From an uncultured Ruminococcus sp. (GTDB lineage: Bacteria; Bacillota; Clostridia; Oscillospirales; Ruminococcaceae): DNA of 58,356 bases. Made by a program: the position numbers and the translations under genes. Every line of letters starts with the position of its first letter. Positions within the stretch are counted from its first letter, which is position 1. The stretch is from the NCBI GenBank assembly GCA_937910385.1, contig CALEPT010000113.1, forward strand, positions 1 through 58,356. Reading direction: 5' to 3'. Of the stretch, positions 58,326-58,356 are shown one piece after another. The notes beneath the pieces are model-generated. The model was not told the origin of the DNA. It saw only the letters and a program-made list of their open reading frames with translations, and ran no database searches.

Positions 58326-58356
58326 AAGAGGCAGTATAAACGGAGCGCTTACGGCG

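Overview
The window reads as chromosome of a Ruminococcus-like member of the Clostridia (Oscillospiraceae). Base composition is close to balanced, and Shine-Dalgarno sites of the AGGAGG type and consensus sigma-A promoters are abundant. Two secreted leucine-rich-repeat proteins end in type I dockerins and a lipoprotein carries a GH5 endoglucanase, which points to a plant-cell-wall degrader with a cellulosome. Sporulation genes (spoIVA, a sipL-type coat protein, gpr, a pdaA-like deacetylase) and Firmicutes housekeeping clusters (ylm/divIVA/ileS/lspA; hfq/miaA/mutL/mutS/ricF/miaB) fit the same group. No tRNA, rRNA, CRISPR array, phage module or transposase was seen. Genus-level assignment is inference.

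Layout. Almost everything from 72 to 49623 is on the minus strand, apart from rpsT and a small regulator; everything from 49834 to the end is on the plus strand. 72-6014 holds a DUF3592 membrane protein, a split transketolase, a transglutaminase-like lipoprotein, a HAD phosphatase, an RluD-type pseudouridine synthase and lspA. 6078-12785 is ileS plus the cell-division cluster divIVA-ylmH-sepF-yggS and a HlyD-like protein. 12786-27634 is an RNA-modification and mismatch-repair block (hfq, miaA, mutL, mutS, ricF/ylbF, miaB) interrupted by small membrane proteins, a GH3 lipoprotein, hypothetical genes and three related lipoproteins.

27768-31708 is an apparent operon: cytosolic GH26-like enzyme, ispD, LRR-dockerin protein, ispF. 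31840-36388 holds a PdaA-like deacetylase, a second LRR-dockerin protein, an XRE-TPR regulator and gpr, with rpsT divergent to gpr. 36955-37858 is a compact divergent module: an XRE repressor, a zinc-ribbon membrane protein and three copies of one 13-bp operator. 37970-44707 contains two DUF4214 proteins (one CAP, one VanY peptidase), a beta-CASP metallo-hydrolase and the GH5 lipoprotein. 44967-49623 is aspartokinase, spoIVA and sipL.

The plus-strand block 49834-58205 is built round iorA, iorB, a phenylacetate-CoA ligase and a tandem-ACT protein. Together these can interconvert aryl acids and arylpyruvates. Four genes of unknown function are interleaved with them.

The most interesting signals are the three-operator XRE module, the dockerin gene inside the ispD-ispF operon, a 104-bp perfectly identical tract shared by the two DUF4214 genes, a family of stacked-palindrome intergenic elements, a structured rpsT leader, and the unknown genes inside the ior locus. 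No gene-free stretch exceeds 300 bases.
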